Part shown: positions 34,986-47,062 of the stretch, in pieces
Numbering within the stretch: position 1 is the stretch's first letter
Layout of the letters: each line of letters starts with the position of its first letter
From: Acanthosepion esculentum
Lineage: Eukaryota; Mollusca; Cephalopoda; Sepiida; Sepiidae
DNA: 64,000 nucleotides
Direction of reading: 5' to 3'
NCBI GenBank assembly: GCA_964036315.1
Contig: OZ038500.1
Coordinates: 53,005,282 to 53,069,281, forward strand
Program-made: the position numbers and the translations under genes
The notes under the pieces: model-generated
Database searches by the model: none
Seen by the model: the letters and a program-made list of their open reading frames with translations, nothing else
Told to the model about the DNA's origin: nothing

Positions 34986-36060
34986 AAATTCACCTTTGTC
35001 CCAGAACTTTTTGGACTACTTTTACTCTATGGTTGTGAAACCTTGACCTATCTCCTCCGCATCATCTCGGTATATAAGGTGTCTTGTAATATTCAATTAC
35101 TTTTATTTGGATGATATTTATAAACTAATAGAATATATAAAGAATGACTTCTCCAATCTCTGTGAAAACGTTTCAGAAACGGTAAAGAGCTTTTGCCTTC
35201 TATAGGATTTTAAACCAATTATTTCAGATTGGTAAAATACTTAAGTTATATTTCAGTCTTGAGGTATAATGGATTTAAATATTCTTGTATACTATTTCTT
35301 TTATAAAAACTTTAACAAGATATTTTAAAAGTTCCTTGGGATTAAGTTAACCGGGCTTTTGTGCATAAATAATCCCTGTATTATCTTACATTTTATTAAT
35401 TTGATATTTCGATTAAAGCTAATTAAGTTTAACTGAAATCCAATTCTCAAAGGTGATGGGTTTTTTTCAATTGTGATATAATTGAAAATTATCCATTTTC
35501 AATATTGGATTATTTTTTCTGTTTTCTAAATTTAGTCGTAGCTTGATATTTTAGACTTTATCATTGTGTAATATTCTATGTGTTTTTCAGAGATTTTTCA
35601 TTGTCTGTTTGCATTTTATTTTATTTTTATTTTTGACCTGTCAATTCAACTATGAACAACAACCAAACCACACTAGGTGGTGCTGCTATGCAATATCCAA
35701 ACAGTTTTGAATTCTGAATTGTCTGTCTGGCTGGTTGTCAACCAAGGCAAGAGAGCCTAGTCTACTCTATTTCACCAATAGCTGTTTGTAAGAAAAGATC
35801 TAATCATGCCTTTTCCAAGAGTAATTTGAATTGAACATGTTAATCCCACGTTTTACATTGATAACGGACATTCTACACAGCACGCTTGATATGTATGAGA
35901 ACTATACAGAAGAATCCAGCCACTTGATGTGCTGCAAAGAAAAAAAAGGTCTACCTGAGACAATAGTATCTTAGTCCTTTCCTTAAGACTTCACAATCTT
36001 TTCCCAGTGTCCCTTCAGCGTTTTAAAAAACAAACAGCAATGCTTGCTTTTCAGATCCTA
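34986..36060. other. No recognised gene
   Basis: AT-rich sequence. The part 35720-35800 ('gtctggctggttgtcaaccaa', 'ggcaagagagcctagtc') resembles the middle body of the tRNA-derived SINE. No head or coding sequence was recognised. Confidence 0.45.
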
Positions 36061-36065
36061 AAGAT

Positions 36066-36350
36066 TTGCAGGTGGTATAATGGATAGTGACCCGGAATGT
36101 GAAATTGGAGAGCTAGTTGAATTCCAGTCGGGTTCATTACATTCACTTATGCACAAATACCATTGGGAAAGTTATGAATCCATCTCCTCCAACCAGCTAT
36201 GGGTTAAAAAATAGGACTTGTATCTGGAAAAATCATTATCTCTTGTAAAAAAAAATGATTACTGCAATATTCACTCCTAAAAAGAGAATTATTTCAATCT
36301 GAAATGTTTTGGCTTTAAATAACCCAGAAAGGGCTGAAAAGACATGAAGA
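36066..36350 (+). mobile_element. tRNA-derived SINE, plus strand
   Basis: The head is 'caggtggtataatggatagt' with 'gttgaattccagtcggg' as the B-box region. The body 'cattgggaaagttatgaatc' and tail 'ggctttaaataacccagaaa', 'gggctgaaaag' follow. The tail is shared with the 5S-headed copies at 47 and 57 kb. Confidence 0.85.
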
Positions 36351-36619
36351 ACAAATCAATCCCTTCAACTTTTGAAAGCAGCCGGCAGTGCTTGCTTTCA
36401 GGATCTCTACCTCATGTTCTTAATCTCATTTGTAATTTGAAATGCATTTTTCAATGGTAATTTGGCTTTGGAAATGTTGGGGTTTTTGGGGGGGTAGGGA
36501 GTAAAATCTGAACTTTATGGATGGATTTGATAATAGGATAAGATGATGCAATAATTTGTCAAAAGAATCCAGACTGAGACTTAAATGTATTTGCTCAATC
36601 ACTGCAAAAGCAATGATCA

Positions 36620-37060
36620 TGTTTACTCAATGTTATATTTATAGCAAGGAAAAAACGGTTGCAGTTAGTGTGCATTTACAGCATTGGGTACTGTAAATAG
36701 CCGTTTAGTATTCGGCAGTGTCCTTCTGCCCATGCAGATGACTTTTCTATGCTACAGCGGAGCTCAAGACAGTTCCTCAATGGACTTTCTAGAGTGTCAA
36801 GTGAGCTCACATGGAACGATAATGGTATGATTTGCATTGATTCAACATTCATGTCCAGACATACTACACTGTAATTGTCACGGTTGGGCATCTGAAGTTT
36901 CAATAAATATTTTTAAATACTGTGGCTGCCAAATGCGTCAGTTTCACAGCAATTTGCTCATGCAGGCAGAGAAAGGTCATGTTCCAATTGGTTGCCGAAT
37001 TGTACCAAAACTGCACAATGGTTGTCAAAATATTAAAAATGGTTAGATGCTTTCCAAATA
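36620..37060. other. Block of ordinary complexity without recognised repeat
   Basis: This stretch is less AT-rich than its flanks and has no microsatellite or known repeat end. It has overlapping open frames on both strands (36676-36903 minus, 36837-37046 plus) with no domain that I recognise. It could be a unique conserved non-coding block, an old element or a cryptic exon. I cannot decide. Confidence 0.35.
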
Positions 37061-37391
37061 CATGTTCATAATTATCTGTTTATAGTAAGCTTGGATATAT
37101 TAAGGGAGGCTGAAAAGTCCTTAGCTCAACCAAGAAGCACTTTCAGATTAGCATTTGTTTTTCTTCACTCTTCTATTCTCTGTCTTGCCAGCATCTTTAT
37201 TAGAATAATGTAGCTTTTATAGAGCACTCTTACCTGCCTAAGAGACAGGGAAGTTATATATTCCTTTTCTTATGTATGTATATAAGTGCTCTATTTTAAA
37301 TACTCTTGAAAGAGCTTTTCAATACATATAAAAATAACATTATTTTTATCATTTACTTAATTTTCACATACTCTTAATGGGTAAATGAGAT

Positions 37392-37392
<1 letters not shown>

Positions 37393-37446
<54 letters not shown>
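37393..37446. repeat. (TA)n microsatellite
   Basis: A perfect (TA)n tract of more than 50 bases followed by a short (GA)n. Confidence 0.97.
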
Positions 37447-37451
<5 letters not shown>

Positions 37452-37464
37452 GAGAGAGATAATG

Positions 37465-38599
37465 TGTGTATATGTACATAAGGAATTTTTTTTTTTACTC
37501 TCACACCTCACAACCTTCACATTGCTCATTTATTCCCTTTTGAATTTAAATGATTTTTCTGCCCTCACCCACCTGTAATTATTACATATTGAAAACATTT
37601 CTGTCCTCCCCACTCTCTTAATTATTAAAACAACCCCTCTTGTATCAGGCACCTTTTAGAAAGACCCTTTCATTTGAAGGTTAGAGAACTAATCTGTCAA
37701 AACAAGTTAAAAATAGCATAAAAGCAAGAGACTAGTTTGGCTGAATTGTAATTTGTTTTATCTTGCTGCTCCAGGGTTAGGGGGAAACCAAATGTCCAAA
37801 CAATAAAAATAAACATTCTGTCATGTCAGAATTTTTACATTGCATGATGATTTGTTTTCTACAAGGTTCTACTTTAGAGAAAATTGCTGCACCATTTGCT
37901 AAAGTTTATTAAAAAGTTGGGTAGGGGGAAACATTATTTCTCCATTTATGTAGCATTGCATGTGTGGTCACTGCAGTTTTCTGATATTAATGGGCAGACA
38001 TTATATTGCAACGTCAGCAGAATTTCCACCAATCATAGCTCAGCCTGTGCACATGTGATTGTGTTTGTGTGTCTGATTAATGAGTCGCTGCAATTTTATA
38101 GACCATTCACTTTTATATTTGGGAGATGTGTGCGTGTATATACGTCTTATTAATTTTGGAAATGCATTATTCTTGTCTGAATTTAACAATGATAAAAAAA
38201 ATTTTCTTTTAATAAAATGATGTAATCTCTTTGAATTTTTAGGGGTTTTTTTTAAATTGGCTTGTAAAAATTTATCAGAAATTGCATTGGGAATTATAAT
38301 TAACCAATTTTCATGTTTCAAAGGTTTTCTTTGAACCAGAAACTGAATTTCTTTTCTATTAGGCATTAAGAATAGTAAGAATTCATATTCTATAGACTTT
38401 AAATTGGTAGCCATGATAGTATCAATATCTGTAAAATTTTAGCTTTGAGCATTTTTTTTTTTTTCTTAAATCTCTTTTAGCATATTTTATCTTACCTGAA
38501 GGCATTGTTTCTTCCTGATATGCTAGAATAAAATAATTTTTGAAATTTCAAAATTTGAAAATAGCTTCAATATTCTTAAAGCTTTCCTCAGATAATTGC
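37465..38599. other. No recognised gene
   Basis: AT-rich, moderate complexity. The overlapping open frames 37884-38153 (plus) and 38040-38414 (minus) lack any recognisable domain. Confidence 0.45.
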
Positions 38600-40640
38600 T
38601 ATGGTGTCAGCAGGTAGGGTTTCAGAAAATAAGTTGCCCTCAGAATCCAATCAACTTAAGACTCACTTATTAGTAGTAAATAAAGAATTTATGACTAAGT
38701 TACAGTAAAACTATAGATGCATCCTTAGTCATAGACTTATGTATATTAAGCAATAATAAGCAACACTAAGGTGAAGAAATGACCAGCCAAAAGCAATTAA
38801 TAAAAATACTTAATTTCAGAATCCAGTGAACTTAGGACTATTACTTCTATTAGGTAATAAGCAATATGTGATGAATTGGAAGGAAGAAAATGCAGTATGA
38901 CTCTAGATATGACCATTGTCTTGTCTATACAAGATATGTTCCCAAGATATGAGATTCTTTTTGTTGGAAACTACTGTGTTCTTACTTCAGGCTGCTTGCT
39001 TAAATGCTTTGAAAGAATTCAACCTAGAAAATGAATCCCAACCAAAAATGAATAATAAAAATTAGTTAATATCAGAAACTAATCAATTTAGGATTTATTG
39101 ATTCTGTTACTACTATTAGATAGTAAACAAGGGTTGTAACAAAAGAAGATGCAATATGACTATAGATTTGATCATTGTTTCACTATTAGACTTCCATAGC
39201 TGAATTGATTAAAGCACCATCCATAGAAGTTGAAATTCTGAATATTGGATGCAAGTTCAAGTTAGAAACTACTTGATTGCTTATTAAAAAAATCTTTTAA
39301 AAATTAAAAAAAAAAAAACCCAGTAAGGTGAAGAAAATTCCAGTTACAAATGAATAATAAAAAAAATAGTTAAAATAAGAAACCAACAAACCATTGCTTC
39401 TACTATTACTAATGGAGTAAACAAAGAATATTTGAAGAACCAAAAAGAAGCTGCAATATGATGATAGACTTGACCTTTGTCTCATTATTAGGCTTGCATG
39501 GCTGAATTGTTTAAAGCATGCAAGATGAAATTCTGGGATTTGGGATGCAAGATCAAATCTTGTTGGAAGCTACTTCATGTTTACATGATTGTTTATGATA
39601 AAAAGCAACATAAAGATCAAGAAAAGGCTAGCCCCCCCCCCCAAAAAAAAACAAATGATAAAAAATAGTTAATAGTTAACCAGCCAACTATTGCTTCTAT
39701 TACTGTTAGGTAATAAACATGAATATCTGAAGAAACAAAAGGAAGAAGTTGCAGTATGACTATAGACTTTACCTCCTGTCCTGTCATAGGCTAATCCATA
39801 TAATTTCCCAGAATGAAATGTTTTTTGTTGGAAGGTACTTTTTTCATTTTTCATGTTTACTTTAAATGCCTGGGAAGAATTCAATCTAGAAAAATGTGAT
39901 AAAAAACATGAAAATGAGGACAAGCAAAAATGAAAAAAAAATATGTTAATATTGGAAACCAACCAATCAACTTAAAATTATTCATCCTACTATTATTAGG
40001 TAGTAAACAAAGAATATGGGAATAATCAGAAAGAGTTGCAATATAGCTACAGATGTGACTTTTGTCTAGGTTTATCTATATAGGATGAGTTCTTTGGATA
40101 GATGAGGATTCAATTTTTATTGGGAACTACTAATTTATTCTTGTTTCACGTTGCTTACATGAAAGGCCAGAGAGTATTTAACCTTAGTTAAATGATTTGA
40201 GAGTATTTGACTAAGAAAATTGAAAAAAAGGCAACTCTAAGACCAGCCAAAAATTATTAATGAAAACAGTTAATATGAAAAAATTAGGTTGTCAACAAAG
40301 TATATGTGAATAATCAGAAGGAAGATATTGCAATATGGCTACAGATTAGATTTTTGCCTTGCCATATGTTTATCCAGATAGATTAGTTCAACTTACTTTA
40401 GGATCTATTATTTTATTTCTGGTTCATGCTGTTTATTTTAATGGTCAGGTTATCCAAGTTATATTCTTATTCTTGTAATCTAACTTAAGACTATTAAATC
40501 TGCTACTGTAAGGTAGTAAACAATGTGGTATGAATAATCAAGTTTCAATAATACTGTAGATTTGAGCTGTCTTTAATCATAAGCTTCTGTAGCTTAATTA
40601 GTTAAGATAAGCTTCTGGGATACATGATACCAAAATCTGT
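38600..40640 (+). repeat. Ancient tandem array, about eight units near 290 bp
   Basis: One motif recurs: 'cttctattaggtagtaaaca'-like, then 'aggaagaagttgcaatatga' and 'ctatagacttgaccattgtc'-like text. The 'tgcaatatg' anchor occurs at about 38891, 39150, 39452, 39750, 40037, 40329 and 40545 (weak), and a diverged unit precedes the first. Spacing is 216 to 302 bases, mostly 287 to 302. Several units carry tRNA-like boxes: 'catggctgaattgtttaaag' near 39498 and 'gcaagatcaaatcttgttgg' near 39547. The units differ widely in sequence, so the array is old. It codes for nothing. Confidence 0.8.
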
Positions 40641-41252
40641 TTTTTTTTCTTCTGATTTCATACTGTTTAAACATAACATAATTACCACAATTTATATTTA
40701 GCCAAAGACCTTTTTTTTTTTTCCTACTTACATATTCACTTTCTCATTTGCTATAATCTGAATTCTGAAGATAATTATCAAGACAGAAACAGCTGTTGAT
40801 ATTCCTAACGTATTTCTCTAGGAATGTGATTTTGTAAAGTTGTGAAAAAGTGAATTGAATTTTTAAGTGTGTAGGCCAGTGTTTGTTCTCAACATTCTCT
40901 CCGACCATGCACTCTCTTTCTTGAAGAATGTCATTCTCCAATTCTGATACTGTCAGTCAAATGGTAAATTCAAACTAAATGATGATCTGTTTTCTCTATT
41001 CCTCCCAGAAACTTCCAAATCTTCTGTGCTTTGGTTGAGAATGAGGACCCCCACTAGTATAGTAAGATTCTCCCATCACATGTGTGAAAGTTTTATATAC
41101 ACACATACTAGGTTAAGTCAAAATTATCTGCATTTTTGCCATAACATAACAAGAGTGCTGATAATATACAACTTTTATCATCTTATATTATTGATGGATT
41201 TGTTATAAACAGAAAAAATAAATTTATCTAACAAATAAATATATACATATAT
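40641..41252. other. No recognised gene
   Basis: AT-rich sequence. No domain or element end was recognised before the 828-bp transposon. Confidence 0.45.
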
Positions 41253-42080
41253 GGACCGATTTTCCATTTTGGGTTTTAGGGAATTAAGATTTTTTTCCTA
41301 TTTTCAGTATAGTTTTGTGGGTTTTTTTTGTTTTGTTTTTTTTTTTTGCCTCATTATAATACTTTGTAAGAAAGTGTAACAATAAATGTTATTAAAACAA
41401 GAAAATAAAAGGAGAATGAAAAATTTTACTAGTCGAAATATCCATCAATTGGGTAAGTTGTTCCAGGTTGATAGGATTTTGTACCTCATACTTCTGCCCT
41501 TAATCTAACTTGATGAGTTTCTGGGACAATCCCTGCAAAGAACTCTACAATCCTAAATAAGAACTAAGTGAAAGTGGCAAAACCTACAGAAACTTAGTCA
41601 TCTAGAGACAAAAAGCTACATTATCGGTTGGTCATGTTATTGCAATTAAATAACATTTTTGAAAAGTCTAATAAATAAAATTTGGCTTTCTGAAATGACA
41701 AACTGCTCCCCACCTCTGTCAGCATGTGTGATAGGAAAAAGAAAGGATAAAACAAAGATAAAATTTTTGCCCTCCTCACTCCACTATCACAACTTTTTCT
41801 TTTTTTTTTTTTTCTTAAATCAAACCAACTTTATAAAACTTGGTTCCTAAATACTGTAAACTGTAGAGATACAGTAGCTAAAGGGGATATATTAAAACAT
41901 TACTGTCTTTATCCTTTGATTTCTGTCAGATGAGTGAGTTAGGAAAGGCAAGCATAGTAACAAAATAAAATGGCAGCTGACAAATATTTTTGTTAGAAAA
42001 AAATTTTTCAAAATTGCAATTTTCTTTGTCAAGTAGTCCATTCTGTTTTTCTGTTAGTTTTTACAGAAAATAAGTCCTTC
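41253..42080. mobile_element. Non-autonomous TA-target DNA transposon, 828 bp, copy 2
   Basis: This aligns over its full length with 5747-6574 in the same orientation. The left end is TGGACCGATTTTCCATTTTG and the right end reverse-complements to GAAGGACTTATTTTCTGT, with TA on both sides (41251-41252 and 42081-42082). No coding frame is present. The many substitutions against copy 1 show that it is an old family. Confidence 0.85.
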
Positions 42081-42257
42081 TATATGCACCCAAGTGTACT
42101 TATAATGTTCATTTATTTAATCTCCTTTGTATTATTGACACCTAGTGGCAGTGTCTCATCTGCCAGCTGTTCCAAGGTAGGAGGTAAACACTGTGACAGT
42201 ACAGTATTAATCATTTGAAAAAAAAATATGTCTGAATTTCTGAGATTAGGTATTTTC

Positions 42258-42532
42258 ATTGTTTACACTATTTACATGCGGACGATCTTTATTGTTGTTA
42301 TCATGACTTTTCAGACATTTTGCCCTCTGGCCTTCATCAGGGGTATGCCAAGATGGGTAACCTATGGGGAATTCAGAACTGAACCCTTCAATTTTTACTG
42401 CATGAGTAGATTAATTCCCGCAGTTTACCCGGATCAACATACATCTGACGAAGGCCAGATGCCGCAACAGCCAAAACGTTGTGATCACAACAAAAATGAG
42501 GACAATAGTCAGCATGTAAATAGTGTAAATAA
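42258..42532. repeat. Inverted repeat with CUGANGA/GGCC hairpins
   Basis: The outer arms 'tttacactatttacatgcgg' (42258-42281) and 'gcatgtaaatagtgtaaat' (42514-42532) are inverted copies. Inside, 'ctctggccttcatcagggg' (minus: CCTGATGAAGGCCAGAG) faces 'catctgacgaaggccagat' on plus. Each is followed by an AAAA or GAAA-like block and 'cgttgtga'-like text. It is the same family as the hairpin at 62591-62630. The plan recalls hammerheads, but the base of stem II and the stem III register do not fit. Confidence 0.65.
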
Positions 42533-42784
42533 TATTAGTAAAAACTTAACAGAATGTTATTTTTTTTTTTTTTTTTTTTCATTTCTTTTCAGTTTTTCTC
42601 TCATTTCTTTTGGTTGTTTTCTCTTGTTCCTTTCTTTTCATGGGGAAACTAGTAAATGTAATTAAAGAATTTCTTTCGGTTCTGCATGAGTAAAATATGA
42701 ATTTGTGTTCTGTGAATTTCACCCGCTTCAAAGTAGACAATGAAAAGCCAAAAGAACTTAATTGCTACCTTCATATTTCACTCA
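42533..42784. other. No recognised gene
   Basis: T-rich run at about 42558-42580. The open frame that ends here is repeat-derived. Confidence 0.4.

Positions 42785-42872
<88 letters not shown>
42785..42872. repeat. (AC)n(TA)n compound microsatellite
   Basis: (CA)n passes into (TA)n, abutting a minus-strand LINE end. Confidence 0.97.
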
Positions 42873-42873
<1 letters not shown>

Positions 42874-42877
42874 TAAT

Positions 42878-43255
42878 CATTTCATCCCAAACAAGGCAAT
42901 AAAGCCACTTTTCACAAGAGTGATAGAGAATATGATAAAAATTTCTGCTAAAGAGAGAGGACAATAAAAGAATAAGAATTAAGAGAGAAAATAACAATTG
43001 ACATTGCATTTAAATTTTTGAAGATCAAAGTTCACTAGGAACCAAGTAGCCAGAAAAGTTCCACAAGTGAGAAGTGTGATAGAAGAGACTTAGCATAGAA
43101 CTTACAATTAAATCTAGCCATTTCAGCCATAAAATGAGACCTTTCCACCAATCTAGTATTGTGCTTAAAATCTTAAAGTCTAGGTACCATAGAGGAAAGT
43201 TCATCTGAACAATTAACATGAAAATATTTATTGAATAGGCACAGGGAAGTTACTA
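42878..43255 (-). pseudogene. LINE 3' fragment, minus strand
   Basis: The 3' end 'aacaaggcaataaagccact' (plus reading) lies next to the microsatellite. On the minus strand the C-terminal coding end follows: 'gatctagc'-type LARCN.K trace, 'STILDW', and 'VPCAYSINIFMLIVQMNFPL' near 43240-43180. It is 5'-truncated near 43255. Confidence 0.7.
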
Positions 43256-43973
43256 TTTTGTTTTATTATTCAAGATAACAAATGTTTGACATAAAATCAA
43301 TGATTTATCACAGAAAACTGTGATACATGAAGTGTTGTAAGTTGAGGGGTGTTGGATATTGCCTGTGGAAATATTACATAAGACACTGGTTTTGCTTTGT
43401 AACTAGCAGCCATGGCTTGGAAGGAGCTAGTGACCCCATAGTGTTAAAAACACAAATCTTTATTGATTTGTTTCTCTTCCTTGGCTAAGTTGGTGAGAAT
43501 AGAGGAAGATTTGATGGCTATGGTTGCTGCTGTATATGGGCATTATAATATTGATAGATATCAGATCTTCTGGTTGCTAGGGTCTGATGACTCTAACCCT
43601 TGACCCCAGCCCCAAAAAATGCTTGTTTGGGAGTCCAATATGTTTTGTCTAGTCACTTGATGTAATAGGTTACCGAGAATGTTATGTTGAAGTGTAAGTT
43701 TTTTTTTTTTTTTTTTTTTTTTTTTTCTTTAGCTGCCTCTCCTCTCTTTCTTCCTTTTTGTTCTTTCCTTTCTCTCTTTCTCACTCTTTCTTTCTCTCTA
43801 CCTCCAAATGTGTCAGAAATTGGTTGGTTGATTCATAATATATAGATTGATTTAAATTTTGATGAGAATCACACAGAATGGTAAATATAGAAAACTGTTT
43901 AGAAATGATTAAACAGCATTATCAGAAAAATTGATTTTATTTCTATCAAATCTACATTGACGAGAGAAAAATG
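43256..43973. other. No recognised gene
   Basis: The block 43390-43690 has ordinary base composition and no recognised repeat. A T run occupies 43698-43726, followed by a CT-rich stretch to 43800. Confidence 0.45.
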
Positions 43974-44335
43974 CAGTTAAAAAAATGAATTCACTATTTA
44001 TCTAACTAATGTGAATCCTCTATTAACATTAGTCAGATAAATACTGGATTTATTTTTTAACTCTATTTTTTTTTTAAATTTGATTTTATTAATTCAAATA
44101 CTGTTTTTATTTATATATTCATGGTTTTAAGATTTTTCATTGTTTCAGCACCAGTTTAGTAAGAACAGGTGATAAGCTGTAAATTGGGTTGATCACCTGT
44201 CCTTATTAGTGTTGAAATAATGCAGGATAAAATCTAAAATCCATAAATATATAAATAAAAACAAATTTAAAATGAAATTTTAAAAATGATCCAGTTAAAA
44301 GAAATTCAGTATTCATATAACTAATAGAAATCACA
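43974..44335. repeat. Compound palindrome (hairpin within foldback)
   Basis: A first hairpin (43976-44012 against 44026-44061) pairs 'ttatctaactaatgt' with 'acattagtcagataa'. A second palindrome (about 44070-44178 against 44188-44290) pairs 'cagtttagtaagaacaggtg' with 'cacctgtccttattagtg'. The sequence after it, from 44292, is a direct repeat of the start ('cagttaaaagaaattcagta'). No core motif of a ribozyme was found. It resembles a MITE with nested insertions. Confidence 0.8.
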
Positions 44336-45736
44336 TTGTCTCACTAATATTGGTTTGGTTAAAATAATCTTTATTTATTCTGTTTGGTCAGTCAAATTTC
44401 GGGTTTTCCTAGTTGTCTTATATATTTACCAATATATAGATTAAAAGAAACTATTTGTATTTTTCCAGTATTATTACATTCTGGTATTAATGATATTTAA
44501 TGTGGGGAAAAGACAGACATGTACTCGAAACCTCTTACTTATAAAAGGGTTGTAACACTGAATATGGTGGTAGAGGAAATTGCTTTCAGCAAAACAGTGA
44601 TTTTTTTTTTTTTTTTTTATTAACCACTAACAACAACCACTAAAATGCATTTCTTTTTTTCTAAGTACAAAGTTTGCTTTTAATTATATCTAAGTACAGA
44701 ACAATAGGAATGGATTTTACAAGAAAACCAGTATAATTTGTATTGTTATTTGTAATTTTAATCCCTCAACTTTAAAGCAGATAATGAAAGTGTTTTTAGT
44801 AGGATTAGTATATTGTCTTCTGGCTTATGTAATTTGTAATTGACTGAGAAATCTGTAGATTTGTTAATCAGCCAGAATCAACATCTGTTAAGGTCCTCCT
44901 TACCCTTGTTTTCTTTCTTTCACTTTATTTATTTAACACAAAATATACATTTGTACTCTCTATAATGTGTACTCTCTATAACTTGTAAATAGGACAGTCT
45001 ATATCTTTGGGTGGTAGGTTTAGGATAAAGAAAAATCTGAATTCAATAATGTTATGTAGCCCTGGCAAAGCACATACTATGCAGCTAAGGAAAGGATCAT
45101 TTGCATCGGCTCAATACTCCCGACTACAGTCAACTTTTTAAAATTTATACTCTCTATAATTTATATGATGATCTTTTTTTTTTTCTTCTTCAAAATGAAA
45201 ATTCTTGACAGTGCCTCAAATGTTTCAGTGTGAGAAAGATATAAAACTTAATCCTTTATCATTCAGCCCACCCCCCTAAATGTTGACTCTCAATGTTTAA
45301 ACCACCGTAACTGGCCTTGTGTATACTCTGCCATAATATATGACAACATTATTGCAAATAACACAGGAAGTTGCACAAACCGTGAGACTTTGAGAGTCAC
45401 TAGGGTGAGTTAAATGCTAATGGGATAAATCATAAATTTCATTGCTTTGGGAATCTGAATTTTGGAAGTTCATTCTGTCATTCATCCCCACACACACACA
45501 CACCTAAAGAAAAAAAACTGTTGGTGTAACCAATAGAAAAACTGCTAGACAGGTGTTACTTAGACAAGAAAAAATCCCAAACAAAGAAAGAAAAAAGAAA
45601 GACCAAAAGGCAAATGGTTACCTATGCAGTAAAGTGCTCAATGCCTTGATTACCCAGATAGAGCAAAAAATATTTCCCAATATCAACACTTAACAAAGGA
45701 CAAGTTTCATGCTCTCATGATCTCCAGATGACTAGA

Positions 45737-45799
<63 letters not shown>

Positions 45800-46084
45800 A
45801 ACACACTGAATATTTTAACAAAAAAATTTGCTGTTTTTGTTTGTTAGACAATTTAAAATCAACATTTGAAATTTTGTCCGAGTTTAAACACCAACTACTG
45901 ATACTGACAACTAGCTTACCCCCATCAAAAAACTTTCTTGGTGGAGTATATATCAAATTTTAGTACACATTATTCTAGAATAGGGATTTTATGACACTTG
46001 TTCAGCTCTCACTGGTACCCTGTACCTGTGGCCTGGTTCAGACTTTGCTTAACTTTTAAAATAATTTTTTATTCACTTGTTGAC
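44336..46084. other. No recognised gene; microsatellites inside
   Basis: AT-rich sequence. A T run (44602-44619) and an (AC)n(TA)n(CA)n tract at 45738-45805 are present. The open frame 45732-45956 (minus) is mostly the microsatellite. Nothing else was recognised. Confidence 0.5.
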
Positions 46085-46620
46085 TTAATGATGTGTGATT
46101 GGTGTAATAGATTGTAGCTCCGAATAAGAAATTGGAGAACTGAGTTCATTACATTCACTTATGTGCAAATACCCTTGGGGAAAGGTGTGAATCAATCTCT
46201 TCCCCATCCCCCAGTTGTGGGTTAAATAGCAGGACAGACTTGTTGCCAACCAAGGCTATAGAATCCACTCTCCCGGCAGGCCTGAACCAGCTAGGGGGAT
46301 GCATTGGCCTACGAATATGCACAGTAACTGAAATTCTTCAGTCATGAGTTGTGTTACACTTTCTGCCACAGCAGAGAAAGTGACTCCTCTTACTTCCTCT
46401 CCCCCCCCCCCCCATTATGAGTGGAAGGTGAATGTGTTTTGTAGCATAGGTTGTCAATAGTGACATTTCAGGAGAAATACCTTTGGGGGAAGGTATGAAT
46501 CAATCTCTTCTTCAACCCTCACATTTTATTCATCACACACCTCTGATGGGGATGCATCTGCTCATGAAAACCGACAGTGACTGAAATTCTTCAGTCATCA
46601 GTTGTACATTCTGCCGTATT
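46085..46620 (+). mobile_element. Two tandem tRNA-derived SINE copies
   Basis: The first copy (46085-46400) has a head with 'ttggtgtaatagattgtagc', the body 'cttggggaaaggtgtgaatc' and the end 'actgaaattcttcagtcatg'. The second (about 46425-46620) repeats 'tttgggggaaggtatgaatc' and 'actgaaattcttcagtcatc'. A C run (46402-46415) lies at the junction. Confidence 0.8.
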
Positions 46621-46853
46621 TTCTTTTTTTACTTACTGACAATTTCTTTTTTTCTTTTTAATTTAAACTGTAATTGTAGTAACATTTAAACCAACTATTA
46701 TTTTAAATATTATAAATGTAGCGATAATCCTTAATAAATACGTGAAGAAACCAATTGTATCAATATGCAATGAAATAGTTAAAACAATTTACTTGAGAAT
46801 TTCCCATTCATGATGGAAAAAAAATTGTTTAAATAAAAATTATCTAATATATA

Positions 46854-46988
46854 CAGTGTAACCCGGATATAAGAGAGATTTTCTATGGTCCCAAATTAGA
46901 GCCTGTGTTAATGTATATATAATAGACCAAACCCGGATATAAGAGACTTCTCCGGTCCCGACAACTCTCTTATATCCGGGTTACACTG
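46854..46988. mobile_element. pogo/Tigger-like MITE with perfect 23-bp TIRs
   Basis: The left end CAGTGTAACCCGGATATAAG (plus AGA) is exactly repeated in reverse complement at 46966-46988. TA flanks both sides (46852-46853 and 46989-46990). The total length is 135 bp. The right half holds a second, internal copy of 'aacccggatataagaga' at 46930-46946, which can pair with the right terminal repeat. The end sequence has the CAGT...AACC/CGGATATAA form typical of pogo-type elements. Perfect repeats suggest that it is the youngest mobile insertion here. Confidence 0.92.
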
Positions 46989-47062
46989 TATAATCGGACA
47001 ATATTAGATTATATTACATCATGAGATAATATCCTGAAGGAAAAATTTTAATTAAGTTGAGG

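Noticed and set aside
38600..40640. CRISPR-like array or centromeric satellite
   Set aside because: Units near 290 bp with strong divergence and variable spacing do not fit CRISPR, and about eight units are too few to call a centromere.
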